DNA of 64,000 nt from Fibrobacterota bacterium (GTDB lineage: Bacteria; Fibrobacterota; Chitinivibrionia; Chitinivibrionales; Chitinispirillaceae), in assembly GCA_023436205.1 (NCBI GenBank), contig JAEZKC010000117.1, positions 133,726 through 197,725 on the forward strand. Direction: 5' to 3'. The position numbers and the translations under genes were made by a program. Below are positions 26,137-35,151 of the stretch, piece after piece (position 1 is the first letter of the stretch; every line of letters starts with the position of its first letter). A model generated the notes under the pieces. The model searched no databases. It was not told the origin of the DNA and saw only the letters and a program-made list of their open reading frames with translations.

Positions 26137-27417
26137 TTAGACAAACATCTTTTCAAGACAGGATTTTTTTATGTTTTTGAGTTTTTCTAGCTCTTGCTGC
26201 TGGAGGGTGATGAGGTTGTCGAGATGTTTGAAATATTCAGCTATTTTATTTTGTTCATCCTGCTTCGGAATTAATATAGTGAATTCGCTATACTCCTGTG
26301 CATTAACTCCTGGCTGCCCTGAACGCTGAGATGTTACCTTGACGAATTTACCATATTTCTCAGTTAAAGTATTTTGAAAAACGAATTCCGAATTTACTTC
26401 TGGTTTAATTCTTGCCCGTATTAAGAAGCCTGCATAATATACCAAACCATCATTCTCTTTATAGATATATGTTTTTCCGACACTTGCACCTGTTCGTGCA
26501 AATAAAATGTCATTTACTTTTAATTTATAATTTTCTGCAAAGCTCAAATCTGTATTCGGCGTTGTAAGATCATCACTATTAAATTTATGTGATTTATCAT
26601 CAATATCTGTTATACGAATATATTTATGAATACCATCATATGCCATTGCTGCAGCATTAAGGCCATACTCAAAAGATTCACTAATTTCCCCCAACCTCTT
26701 CCTTTCCCAAGCCCCCGTAAACCCTGCAAAACGAATTTCCGGCACATCGGCGCCCTCCCGGGGGAACATTTTTTCGAGCATTGATTTCTTTACCTTTACC
26801 AGCTTGTCGAGCTTGCGCTGGCGAAGGGTGATTAGGGTGTCGAGGTGGTTGAAGAAGGTGCCGATTTTAGATTGTTCTAAATCATCTGCTGGATGAAAAA
26901 CTAAAGTATCTTTTATTGCTGTTTTGGAGATTGATAACACTTTAGTTCCTTGCATCAACCTCAATAGTTGATTGTGATATGCAGGTGAATTCAAATAATA
27001 CCCTAGATATCCCAATGCAAATTTGAACGTTGGTCGACAAGCTATGGTATGCAGCCCAGAAACAACTGTTTCATCTTTTACATTCATCAGCTCTGTACAT
27101 TTGCCAACAGTTTCGTCTTCAGCTGCATCAGCGATAATCACATCACCGTTCTGCAACTTTGATGTTTTTATTTTTTCCACCAAGGCATTGTTATTTATGA
27201 AGGGTAGTTCATCCTTAGCAACATCTAACAATTCACCAAACTTAATCAGGATATCCCCGTAATGAACATTCTTTGCTAAACCAGAATTGTAATTCAACTC
27301 AGCTCTAGAAAGTGTATTATTAGATAAGTTTGTGAAAGTTTCACTGAATTTACTCGATCTCCAGACCTCAGCAAACCCTTTAAACCGAATTTCCGGCTTA
27401 TTTTCTTTCTCCCCCAT
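26137..27417 (-). CDS. hsdS: Type I restriction-modification specificity subunit S
   Basis: A 426-residue HsdS with two target-recognition domains, each followed by a conserved coiled-coil: FNHLDTLITLRQRKLDKLVK, then KKSMLEKMFP in the middle, and the parallel stretch FKHLDNLITLQQQELEKLKN with KKSCLEKMF at the end. PEIRFKGFAEVW and PEIRFAGFTGAW mark the start of each half, which shows the usual internal duplication. The long frame starts at 27450; the ATG at 27417 lies one base after the hsdM stop and fits the family start. The recognised DNA sequence cannot be read from the protein. Confidence 0.93.
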   Translation of the reverse strand: MGEKENKPEIRFKGFAEVWRSSKFSETFTNLSNNTLSRAELNYNSGLAKNVHYGDILIKFGELLDVAKDELPFINNNALVEKIKTSKLQNGDVIIADAAEDETVGKCTELMNVKDETVVSGLHTIACRPTFKFALGYLGYYLNSPAYHNQLLRLMQGTKVLSISKTAIKDTLVFHPADDLEQSKIGTFFNHLDTLITLRQRKLDKLVKVKKSMLEKMFPREGADVPEIRFAGFTGAWERKRLGEISESFEYGLNAAAMAYDGIHKYIRITDIDDKSHKFNSDDLTTPNTDLSFAENYKLKVNDILFARTGASVGKTYIYKENDGLVYYAGFLIRARIKPEVNSEFVFQNTLTEKYGKFVKVTSQRSGQPGVNAQEYSEFTILIPKQDEQNKIAEYFKHLDNLITLQQQELEKLKNIKKSCLEKMFV

Positions 27418-27418
27418 C

Positions 27419-30001
27419 CTACTCACCCCCCAACAACATCCTGAACTCACTGATGCCCTTCATATCATACTCACTGCCCACCAGCTCATCCATCAACCCC
27501 GCCAAGCTGCTTTCCGTTTCGTGTATCTGGTTTACTACCTCTTCGTAGGTAACCACATACTTTTCTGATAAAACCTGCACCTTGGTAGCCAGTTTGCCAA
27601 TAACCTCTTGTGGGAGTTTATGCAGCGCATTCAAAAAGGGAATGATCCATTTACGCTCGAGCAGCTCTATCGCCTGTTCATCGGTGAGCTTTTCGATAAT
27701 TTCTTTTGTTTTAGTTTGCAACTTGGCCGATTCTGATTTCACCTTTACCTTCAAATCCTTTTCTTCGTCAAAAAGATCACTGACTCTGATAATTCTACTC
27801 TCATAAGAGTCATCGGTAAATGCCTCACCATTTTTCATATCCGCTTTGATCTGCTTTGCTTCCTTCTTCACTGCCGCTGGTGCAAGCCCATCCTTTTTCT
27901 CACCCTCGGAATCAGATTCCTTATCCTCCTCTGACAAGGAGCCGAGAATCTCTTCATATTCAGAAGCTATTTCTGCTAAACGGCTCTCCTTCTCCTTCAA
28001 TGCATTGTAATCATCAACCAGATAGGTTTCCTGTACAAGCTCAAAGGGAAACACATGACCTTTCCACCCCTCCTGAACCTCCTGATCCTTGCCGTCCTTT
28101 TTCTTCATTACCATGTTCGGATCCACCTGCCTTGCAGATGCAAAACCCTCGGTCTGCAGAATCTCCAGATCAACGGCTATGATATTCCACTCGTCATCAA
28201 GGATCTGGTAGGCCTCGTATTTATCAATAAGAGGCAGATCTTTGAGACGCTTGAATATTTCGTGGCTCAATTCGGTCTCTTTGCGGGAGATATTCACCGT
28301 ATCCATGCCGCTTATCAGCTCCTTTTTGAGAAGCCGGCTGAAACTTTTAAATCCAGAGGCGAAACTATCCACAAAAGCCTTAACATCGGGGTGATCCATA
28401 ATCGCACACTTTACATCTTTTACTTTCAGCTCGGAGTACGGCTTTGTCGCTTTTGAAAACAGAGCTGCCCGTAACCCCGGAAATGCGCTCCAATACTCCT
28501 CCAGCGCGTCAATCTCCTTTTTGGGAATTCCCCCGAACATGGACGCATAGATATCCCAGCTTTCTGCAACTTCTGACGAATCAACATACCGGGGAATATT
28601 CAGGTTATAGTCATTCTCCCGAATCTCTTCTCGGCTTACCACCTTCGAATATTTTGCAACCGTCTGCCGGGCGATTACCGTATCTACGATTCTCTTTATA
28701 TCAGAAGCCCTCAACTGGTTATTTTTGCCGACCTTTATAAACCCTTTGGAGGCATCAACAACCAGCACATCTGTATTTGTGCGCTTCTGCTTTAATACCA
28801 TAATAATGGTTGGGATACCGGTACCGAAGAAGATGTTAGGAGGAAGTCCGATAATGGCATCGATGTGGTTATTTTCTACCAGGTTTTTACGAATGTTCCC
28901 CTCTTCACCGGTGCGAAACAAAACGCCATGGGGTAAAACGATGGCCATGATTCCGTCGGGTTTGATGTGATACAGATCGTGCAGCAAAAAGGCATAATCT
29001 GCCTTGGTCTTGGGGGCCAGCCCGAACCGCGCATACCGGGCGTCAGAATCTTTGTTCGCCGGGTCCCACTTCTGAGAGTAAGGCGGATTGGAGACAACGG
29101 CATCCACATAGAGGGGTTTGTAGGTTTTGACCGGATCGTTTTCATCGAAATAGGGCCAGTCCTCTTCCAGAGTATCCCCATTGCGGGTCACGATATTATC
29201 AACCAGAACTCCCCGCATCACCAGATTCATACGAGTGAGGTTATAGGTGTTCTGCTTCAGTTCCTGGGCATAGTACTTAATATTGTTCTCATCATCTATG
29301 TGCTTGGCAACGCTGCGGCCAATATTAATAAGTAAGGACCCCGATCCGCTCGTGGGGTCATAAATCTGAATCTCCTTTTTCTTTTTTAGATGGTCTGCGA
29401 CGATTTCAGACATGAGAAGTGAAACTTCGTGGGGAGTATAGAACTCCCCGGCTTTTTTGCCGGCGTTTGCCGCAAACATGGAGATCAGGTATTCATAGAT
29501 AAAACCCAGAACATCGTAATCCTGCTTGCCGTTCATGGGGATGTCTTTTATCAGATGAATTAGCGACCTGATTGATTTTGTCTGAGCGGCGGCACTCTCC
29601 CCCAGTTTACTCAAACCTGTCTGCAGGGTATCGAAGATGCCTTCGAACAGCTTTTTGTGGGCGGGGTTGATCAGGCGGCTGAAGGCGGACAGTGCGTCTC
29701 TGACATCACCTACATCAAACTCGTTGCCCTTGTTGATCCAGGTTGAGAAAAGATCTTTATAGGCGATAAAATAGCCGATATTGCCACTTATGTGCTGCAC
29801 CGTTTCGGTGTCTTCTTCGCAGAAACCCTTGATATCTTTATCCGAGCAGCCCTCTTTTCTGGCAAACTGCAGCTCTTTATCGGAGAGGTATTTATAGAAA
29901 ATGAAGCCCAGGATGTAGTCTTTATACTCATTGGCCTCGATCTTCGAGCGCATGTCGTTTGCGGAAGCCCAGATTTTGGCGGCCAGCTGTTGCTTGTTCA
30001 T
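27419..30001 (-). CDS. hsdM: Type I restriction-modification methyltransferase subunit M
   Basis: An 860-residue N6-adenine methylase. The N-terminal HsdM_N helical domain begins LAAKIWASANDMRSKI; the SAM motif is DPTSGSGSLL (about 215-224) and the catalytic motif is VVSNPPYSQ (about 303-309). It is much longer than EcoKI HsdM (529 residues); the extra C-terminal 300 residues contain a charged coiled coil around LKEKESRLAEIASEYEEI and an acidic stretch, followed by a region near EELLERKWIIPFL type sequence. This layout is common in a large group of HsdM proteins. It is the first gene of the M-S-R operon. Confidence 0.95.
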   Translation of the reverse strand: MNKQQLAAKIWASANDMRSKIEANEYKDYILGFIFYKYLSDKELQFARKEGCSDKDIKGFCEEDTETVQHISGNIGYFIAYKDLFSTWINKGNEFDVGDVRDALSAFSRLINPAHKKLFEGIFDTLQTGLSKLGESAAAQTKSIRSLIHLIKDIPMNGKQDYDVLGFIYEYLISMFAANAGKKAGEFYTPHEVSLLMSEIVADHLKKKKEIQIYDPTSGSGSLLINIGRSVAKHIDDENNIKYYAQELKQNTYNLTRMNLVMRGVLVDNIVTRNGDTLEEDWPYFDENDPVKTYKPLYVDAVVSNPPYSQKWDPANKDSDARYARFGLAPKTKADYAFLLHDLYHIKPDGIMAIVLPHGVLFRTGEEGNIRKNLVENNHIDAIIGLPPNIFFGTGIPTIIMVLKQKRTNTDVLVVDASKGFIKVGKNNQLRASDIKRIVDTVIARQTVAKYSKVVSREEIRENDYNLNIPRYVDSSEVAESWDIYASMFGGIPKKEIDALEEYWSAFPGLRAALFSKATKPYSELKVKDVKCAIMDHPDVKAFVDSFASGFKSFSRLLKKELISGMDTVNISRKETELSHEIFKRLKDLPLIDKYEAYQILDDEWNIIAVDLEILQTEGFASARQVDPNMVMKKKDGKDQEVQEGWKGHVFPFELVQETYLVDDYNALKEKESRLAEIASEYEEILGSLSEEDKESDSEGEKKDGLAPAAVKKEAKQIKADMKNGEAFTDDSYESRIIRVSDLFDEEKDLKVKVKSESAKLQTKTKEIIEKLTDEQAIELLERKWIIPFLNALHKLPQEVIGKLATKVQVLSEKYVVTYEEVVNQIHETESSLAGLMDELVGSEYDMKGISEFRMLLGGE

Positions 30002-30064
30002 GGTGCTTGGTCCTTGGGAGCCTGCCGGGGGCAGGGGGAAGAGTGGTTTGGGAATAAGATAGAG

Positions 30065-30135
30065 AGTATAATTTTTGAGGGGGGGGCAGGCAAATGGGGG
30101 GTGCTTATATTACGTACGGTATGTGCTAACGGCAA
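30065..30135 (-). promoter_or_regulatory. Candidate promoters of the hsdMSR operon
   Basis: On the minus strand two sigma-70-like pairs are seen, each with 17-bp spacing: TTGCCT (30093-30088) with TATACT (30070-30065), and TTGCCG (30135-30130) with TAATAT (30112-30107). The first lies 64 bp from the hsdM ATG. The spacer of the first is a run of eight C residues. Confidence 0.5.
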
Positions 30136-30338
30136 ACATTCTGGTTTCCTCAATTTCTGTTCATCCGAGAATGTGTTTTTGACACTAGAGGGGGGACCAA
30201 ATATCCAAAAGATCCGTTGTGGCGCTTGCGGTAGGTATTTTGGCATATTGATGTTGGTGTATGTAAGCCGGAACACTGGAGCACTAATACTACATGATTC
30301 TTTCGCGGCGGCTATTTCTCTTTCTTCACCATTATACA
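30136..30338. other. Upstream part of the hsdM leader, no gene seen
   Basis: The 337-bp gap between hsdM and the next minus-strand gene contains the promoters above. Frames on both strands cross it but have no ribosome sites or domain; a KIRCGACGRYFG word on the plus strand looks like a Com-type zinc knuckle by chance. Confidence 0.4.
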
Positions 30339-31109
30339 TTAGTACCTTTGCACATTCTGTTGCGCCCAGTCAAAAATCTGATTTGGGTCAATTCGATTTG
30401 ATATTGTTTGATTAACAGTTAAATATCCGATGTACTTGCCTTTCACAAATACTTTTGGTGGTGTTCGTGTAATCGTATTGAACGGACTAAGGTTTGAGAG
30501 TACACTACCATAATTTGAAAATTTATTGAATATAGACGTGTCAGAATATTTGTTCCCATAAGGCCCGAATTTGTTGAATATCGATTCAACATCAAATCTG
30601 TTGGGATTCAATTTACCGAGAAATGTATCATCAGCAGCAATAATAAATGATTCCTTATTCAGCACACGTGCATACTCTTCGGATTCAATCAATTTCCCTG
30701 CAAGCAATGTGCTTAATGAGTTCTTCAGGGTATAAAGGAAGGCTTCGGTTGGAATTCTAGTGTGCACATATGGATTCTTCGAAACATGCCCAATAAACTG
30801 CCCATTTATTATAAGCTGAGGGGGGGTACTACAATAAGGATTATTCAAACTTTGATGTCCATATTCACTCCCATACTGAGAATATGGATTAAAAATGCTG
30901 GTCTGACTATACTGGCTCCCATACGGACCATACTCATTTAGAATTGACTCTTTGTCGTATTGATTATCTGTTATTCTACCAAGAAATTGTTTATCCTGAG
31001 CAATTAAATATGAATCGCTTCTCTTCGCACTGGCATTGTTCTGCTCTGCATATAGCCCAGCAAGCAATAACTCAAGCACCTCCTTTGTATTGTCGGTTGC
31101 TCGTGTCAT
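30339..31109 (-). CDS. Unknown protein with two tandem 'FG-x-YG' repeats
   Basis: A 256-residue soluble protein made of two homologous halves. The first (about residues 31-125) and second (about 150-245) both read: S(Y/F)xIAxDxxFLG(R/K), a segment ending in ESIxNxxGPYGxxYSxTSIFN, a second YG-rich segment, then PPxxxxxGxxIGxxxxN. Repeated N-x-(F/Y)-G-x-Y-G turns suggest a beta-rich repeat fold. I do not recognise a characterised family. The stop overlaps nothing, but its start overlaps the stop of the upstream two-TM gene (ATGA), so they form one unit. The position next to hsdM and a kinase suggests a place in a defence-type island. Confidence 0.75.
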   Translation of the reverse strand: MTRATDNTKEVLELLLAGLYAEQNNASAKRSDSYLIAQDKQFLGRITDNQYDKESILNEYGPYGSQYSQTSIFNPYSQYGSEYGHQSLNNPYCSTPPQLIINGQFIGHVSKNPYVHTRIPTEAFLYTLKNSLSTLLAGKLIESEEYARVLNKESFIIAADDTFLGKLNPNRFDVESIFNKFGPYGNKYSDTSIFNKFSNYGSVLSNLSPFNTITRTPPKVFVKGKYIGYLTVNQTISNRIDPNQIFDWAQQNVQRY

Positions 31110-31450
31110 TTTGCATCTCCATATAGTGACTTAAGCAATTTCTGAATTTCTTCTGCTGCCTTTTCTCGGGGTAATTGTGTTATCAACACTGGTGCAGTGC
31201 CTAACGCGATGTTCTTTCTACGTATATCTTTAATTTCCCTTAAAGGCCAATAGAGAAATCCGGTAGTTATTGCCGACGGTGTTGACCATGCAAATTCACC
31301 GGTTACAAGTGCAGTAATGATGCAAGCAATACCACAACCAAATAGGGTAACTGTTAGCACTATGTAAGTCCATTCAATACGACGGTTCTGATTTAGGACA
31401 GTATCGATACGTGCCAGTGTTCCTTGAATATTTGCTGAATTGGGCGGCAT
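31106..31450 (-). CDS. Small membrane protein, two transmembrane segments
   Basis: A 114-residue protein with a short helical N-terminus, two hydrophobic segments (about residues 27-50 and 55-70) and a cytoplasmic helical tail. It overlaps the YG-repeat gene by 4 bp and is the first gene of the pair, so they are likely to act together, the membrane protein perhaps as anchor. No family recognised. Confidence 0.75.
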   Translation of the reverse strand: MPPNSANIQGTLARIDTVLNQNRRIEWTYIVLTVTLFGCGIACIITALVTGEFAWSTPSAITTGFLYWPLREIKDIRRKNIALGTAPVLITQLPREKAAEEIQKLLKSLYGDAK

Positions 31451-31622
31451 ATGCTTGCCTTCTTTTTGACTATTTATGGTTTACTCTTAATTCTTTCTCA
31501 CAAGATGTGAGGTTTTCTTAATGCCAAATTACAAATATATTTTTGATCGGGTTGTGGTAAGCCGTAGTGCTGTATTGCGTCTGCGGCAAGCTATTTTGTC
31601 TTGTCGTTGTTGTTTGCCGGCT

Positions 31623-33128
31623 TCACAACCGCTGGTTCACTTCATTATTCTTATTCCTACTGATTTTTCGTGCAAAATCTTTCAGCAAATCTGCTGTTAC
31701 TTCTTTATTATGAGTAGTTATTTCATCTATAAAGCTACGAATAACATCTTCATTTTTCCACTCTATTATACAGCTTCCATAGGACCCTATAAAGAAATAA
31801 CCATCACGTTCTTGTTTCTCAACACGTTCAACATCTTGTGTTGAAAGATCAATAATTTCATCATTAACTTCAGCAAATCCATTTTGAAATTCAGAATATG
31901 ATAAATGATGTGTTCCATTTAGAATAGCAGTATCGAATACTTCCACACCATTAACTAAAAATGGTGTACTTTTTTGGAAATGGATAAAGGCAAAGTCATT
32001 ATAAACTCTACTATCATAAGATAGCCACAATTCTACAATGTCAAATTCAGAAGAATTAAACTTCCAAATACCCATTCCCTTTTTAGCTAATTTGAAATCG
32101 TATTCACCTACTCCATCTATCCAACAAAGTTTATCCTCGAAAATGGCTTGTTTTTCCATTAGGTTATTAAAAAATCTATCAATTTTTCCTTTTTCATTCG
32201 TGTAGACAATTCCTTTGTCGTTTTTTGGAAAACTCATAGTTGATATTTTATGAAACAGGAATAAATACGTGTAAATATCTTTTACCTCCGGTCTTTTTAA
32301 ATAGTCACTGATTTCATTAATACTTTGGAATCTCTTTTGAGGATTGTTTTCCAAACATTTATCAATTATTCTATCATATACATCCAAATCTTCGAAAATT
32401 GAGGTGATTTTCATTCTACCTGTACCGCGATGTGTATACCCAGTTGCATACCATTGAAGAATTTGACCTATTGCATAAATATCCATTGTAGGGGCTGGGT
32501 CAATATTGTTTTGTTCCTGTTCTGGTGCCGAAAAAAGTCTATTGCCTAAACGCTCATTTTTTTCAGTTTCTGCTAATATTTTGAAAATTTCTGGGTTGTA
32601 GCTTGCGATACCAAAATCAGCTAAATAAAAGTCATTTCCTTTGATAAGGATATTTTCAGGTTTAATATCCCTATGTATGATACCTGCTTGGTGGATTTGA
32701 GCCGTTGTAGATACTAAAAAATCAAAAAGATGAATAAATTGTTCTCGTGATTTTGCTTCTTGAATCTTTGCAAGTGAACTATCATACTTAACCATTATAA
32801 TAACTGGCACATCAAAAGATTCAAACTCTCCAGAAATGTTTAGTAAATCAAAATCAATATACCGTACAATATTACTAACATTTTCAGTTATGATTATATT
32901 GAAATATTCAGAGATGAACCGTTGTTTCTTTATTTCTCCTGAATTTCCACTTGATTCAGTTACTAAGAATTTGATTGCAACCATTTTTTCATTGAATGTT
33001 GCTTCATAAACTATACCATTTCCACCTTGACCGATAGGTGCTTTAGTTAAAACAAACTCACCTAATCCGAGCGTAATTTTGAAATTGTTTATTTTAAAAT
33101 AATCTATTAATTGTTTCAGTTTATTCAT
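31623..33128 (-). CDS. Hanks-type serine/threonine protein kinase with unknown C-terminal domain
   Basis: A 501-residue protein. The kinase domain (about residues 25-290) has APIGQGGNGIVYEA (glycine loop), VAIKFL (lysine), IHRDIKPENILI (catalytic loop) and YLADFGIAS (DFG). All catalytic residues are intact. The C-terminal 200 residues have no transmembrane segment and no PASTA domain and look like a separate beta-rich domain (FFIGSYGSCIIEWKNEDV). The gene is strongly AT-rich (about one-third GC in appearance) compared with its neighbours, which suggests recent transfer. Cytoplasmic kinases of this form occur in defence islands; the target is unknown. Confidence 0.85.
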   Translation of the reverse strand: MNKLKQLIDYFKINNFKITLGLGEFVLTKAPIGQGGNGIVYEATFNEKMVAIKFLVTESSGNSGEIKKQRFISEYFNIIITENVSNIVRYIDFDLLNISGEFESFDVPVIIMVKYDSSLAKIQEAKSREQFIHLFDFLVSTTAQIHQAGIIHRDIKPENILIKGNDFYLADFGIASYNPEIFKILAETEKNERLGNRLFSAPEQEQNNIDPAPTMDIYAIGQILQWYATGYTHRGTGRMKITSIFEDLDVYDRIIDKCLENNPQKRFQSINEISDYLKRPEVKDIYTYLFLFHKISTMSFPKNDKGIVYTNEKGKIDRFFNNLMEKQAIFEDKLCWIDGVGEYDFKLAKKGMGIWKFNSSEFDIVELWLSYDSRVYNDFAFIHFQKSTPFLVNGVEVFDTAILNGTHHLSYSEFQNGFAEVNDEIIDLSTQDVERVEKQERDGYFFIGSYGSCIIEWKNEDVIRSFIDEITTHNKEVTADLLKDFARKISRNKNNEVNQRL

Positions 33129-33485
33129 AAATCCCTTAACTTGCAGACAATTGGCTTTTCAACTATTCCGGCTTGATTTCTGAAGTAAATTTTTCCCCTC
33201 GTAATTATCCTTCACTATGCACAATTATCCCCCAGGCCGCTTCCCCATCCGTGACTGCAAATGTCTTCTCCATTAAATCTTTTTCCGAAAATGTGAGGCC
33301 CTTACAGCTTCTGAAGATAAACTCCCAGCAGAAAACCCGCTGAAGCGCTTAATACTTCCTGTACATAGCAGCCTAAATCTACAGCAAAAAACCAGCTTTA
33401 TAGAGTATAAATCCGGTGCAGGCGACAAGAAAAGGGGTGGGAGAAAGATTTCGTTTATTATAATACACGCAGAAGTTTTGAGGAT

Positions 33486-33531
33486 TATCCTTCGACTCCG
33501 GCGGACCTACGCTCAGGATGAACGGAACGGA
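33486..33531. repeat. REP-like family R1, copy
   Basis: CCTTCGACTCCGGCGGACCT then ACGCTCAGGATGAACGGAACG. Opposite orientation to the 20.8-21.3 kb copies. Confidence 0.8.
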
Positions 33532-33561
33532 GGACTCGATCTTAATGGACTTACGTTCAGG

Positions 33562-33608
33562 ATTATCCTTCGACTCCGAAGATTACGCTCAGGATGAGCG
33601 GAGCGAGG
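33562..33608. repeat. REP-like family R1, copy
   Basis: CCTTCGACTCCGAAGATTAC and GCTCAGGATGAGCGGAGCGA. The GCTCA/TGAGC arms form a short hairpin. Confidence 0.8.
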
Positions 33609-33624
33609 CACTATCCAGCTTTTA

Positions 33625-33672
33625 CAGGATGAACGGAGCGGGGCACTCCACTTCGGCACACCTACGCTCAAG
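33625..33672. repeat. REP-like family R1, degenerate copy
   Basis: AGGATGAACGGAGCGGGGCA with CACTTCGGCACACCTACGCT. Third R1-type unit in 200 bp; arms are rearranged. Confidence 0.6.
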
Positions 33673-33777
33673 CCATATACATATATAGAATAGCCCTCCT
33701 TCAGGCAACCCTACCCTCGATCACCCGGAAATCCCTACAAAAAAGCCAATATTGTCTGCAACAGCATCACATATCTC

Positions 33778-33931
33778 GTAAACACCAGTGCATGTTGTGT
33801 AAACAATACCGCATCATGCGTAAACAGCACCGCATGCAGTGTAAACAATACCGCATCATGCGTAAACAGCACCGCATGCAGTGTAAACACCACTGCATCT
33901 TGCGTAAACAGCAGTGCATGCTGTGTAAACA
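33778..33931. repeat. 21-bp iteron array, eight GTAAACA units
   Basis: GTAAACA occurs at 33778, 33799, 33820, 33841, 33862, 33883, 33904 and 33925, exactly every 21 bp. The spacer part is also conserved, alternating between ATACCGCATCATGC-like and GCACCGCATGCAGT-like words. On the minus strand the same frame runs open as a heptad FTxHAVL repeat, a by-product of the 21-bp period. It resembles iterons of replication or partition sites more than a coding repeat. Confidence 0.9.
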
Positions 33932-33978
33932 CACACAAAAATCTTTGAAACAGCAATGTATTTGCCCCTACTTGACCC

Positions 33979-34140
33979 TGTTTACACCATTTTTCACCCT
34001 GTTGCACTATTTTTTTACCCTGTTTACAGGAATTTTCGGGCAGTTTACACGATTTTTATCTCTTCTGCAGTGAAATTTTACCCTTTTTCATAGATTTTTG
34101 TGTGTGTTGCAGACTTTTAGCATGATGTTGCAAACTTTTA
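33979..34140. repeat. 21-bp array in the opposite orientation (TGTTTACA units)
   Basis: TGTTTACA or close variants occur at 33979, 34000 (TGTTGCAC), 34021 and 34042 (AGTTTACA), again 21 bp apart, with conserved ATTTTT and ACCC words between. Two further TGTTGCA words near 34107 and 34128 keep the 21-bp step. The heptamer is the reverse complement of the one in the first array, so the two arrays face each other around a centre near 33955. Confidence 0.75.
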
Positions 34141-34209
34141 TCCGCATTTTAGTTGCGATCCTCTCTCCTAACCGGTACCGGAACTGTACTGTTTGCTGGT
34201 TTAAACCCT

Positions 34210-34733
34210 CTAGGAAGACATGGCAGGATGCTCACTTGAAGCGCTGGAAGCATTGCTCTTCACATACTGGCGGCGTGCTTTGCTGCAGTAGTGCTGTCTG
34301 AAGTATTCAAGATCATCAAAAAAGGCGACCCGGGCCGCTTTCCTTATTTCATGCTGAGCCGCCATACACAACGTGATAAGCCGCTTCTGACGGTCGACCG
34401 CCACCTTTTCCGGCTTGTCCTCGCGAAGCACAATCCCCTGCACCCTCAAAAGCTCCACCGCCAGCGCCCCCGCCTGCTCAAAATATGCGGCGTCAACCGC
34501 AACACCTCCGGGCCGGGTGCATGCCGGGGATGCTCGCTTATAAGAAATACAAGATGCAAGTTGCACATAAGAATTGAAGTTATTCTGTTTCCCTTAAGCC
34601 AACCGCGCACCAGAACCTTGAGACCATTGTCACCGGTGAAGTCGTTTATCGACGATGACACGCTGCGGTAATCCTTGGGTGAGAGCTCTTCCATCTCTCT
34701 TTCGTTTTGGGCACTGAGTTCAGGTGAAATCAT
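34210..34733 (-). pseudogene. Possible frameshifted gene of unknown function
   Basis: Two overlapping minus-strand frames share this stretch: 34733-34446 starts with an acidic, soluble-looking N-terminus (MISPELSAQNEREMEELSPK), and 34566-34210 has protein-like helical sequence (YFEQAGALAVELLRVQGIVL, FFDDLEYFRQHY). A frameshift near 34500-34560 would join them into a product of about 150 residues. No family is recognised, so this is a weak call. Confidence 0.35.
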
Positions 34734-34766
34734 ACCTGAATCCTTTCTGAATGTGTGTGAATATCA

Positions 34767-34790
34767 CCCCGCAAGCAAATGCTTGCGGGG
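34767..34790. repeat. Perfect 11-bp inverted repeat
   Basis: CCCCGCAAGCA and TGCTTGCGGGG around AA. No T tract follows on the plus strand. It is upstream of the possible pseudogene on the minus strand and could be a terminator-like hairpin or an operator. Confidence 0.7.
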
Positions 34791-35064
34791 ATGGATTTAT
34801 ATACAAGTCAACTGTAGAGTTGACCTTTTCACACTGACAGTCATGAGCAGCGGGCGGATGAAAAGGTGCAGAGTCGGTCAGCCGATACCCCAAGACACAT
34901 CTTCCCGGAACACGGGCAGATTCTTGTTACGATTTATCAATAGAATTAATCCAGCGAATTACTGATTACATTTTATTAATTAACATTGGGGTACATGCAG
35001 TGCAAATATTTTTTTGAGGAGAAGTATGTAGCACAAGTGGAGGATCTATAACTATGCGATACTG

Positions 35065-35100
35065 CCTCGCTCCGCTCGCACGAGCGTAGTCTTCGAAGTC
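35065..35100. repeat. REP-like family R1, degenerate copy
   Basis: CTCGCTCCGCTCGCACGAGC followed by GTAGTCTTCGAAGTC. The centre has lost the GGTCCGCCGGAG part. Confidence 0.65.
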
Positions 35101-35151
35101 ACAGGCGTATATACCTGGGATTCTGCTGATCACGCCGTCTGGCCTCTAATT

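Noticed and set aside
29792..30415. Plus-strand ORF over the hsdM start with a KIRCGACGRYFG word
   Set aside because: It runs antisense to hsdM for a third of its length, has no ribosome site, and the zinc-knuckle-like word is isolated. Treated as chance.
33778..33931. Possible CRISPR array
   Set aside because: The step is only 21 bp, the non-heptamer parts are also repeated, and no cas genes are near. The nuclease at 8258 is far away and not linked.
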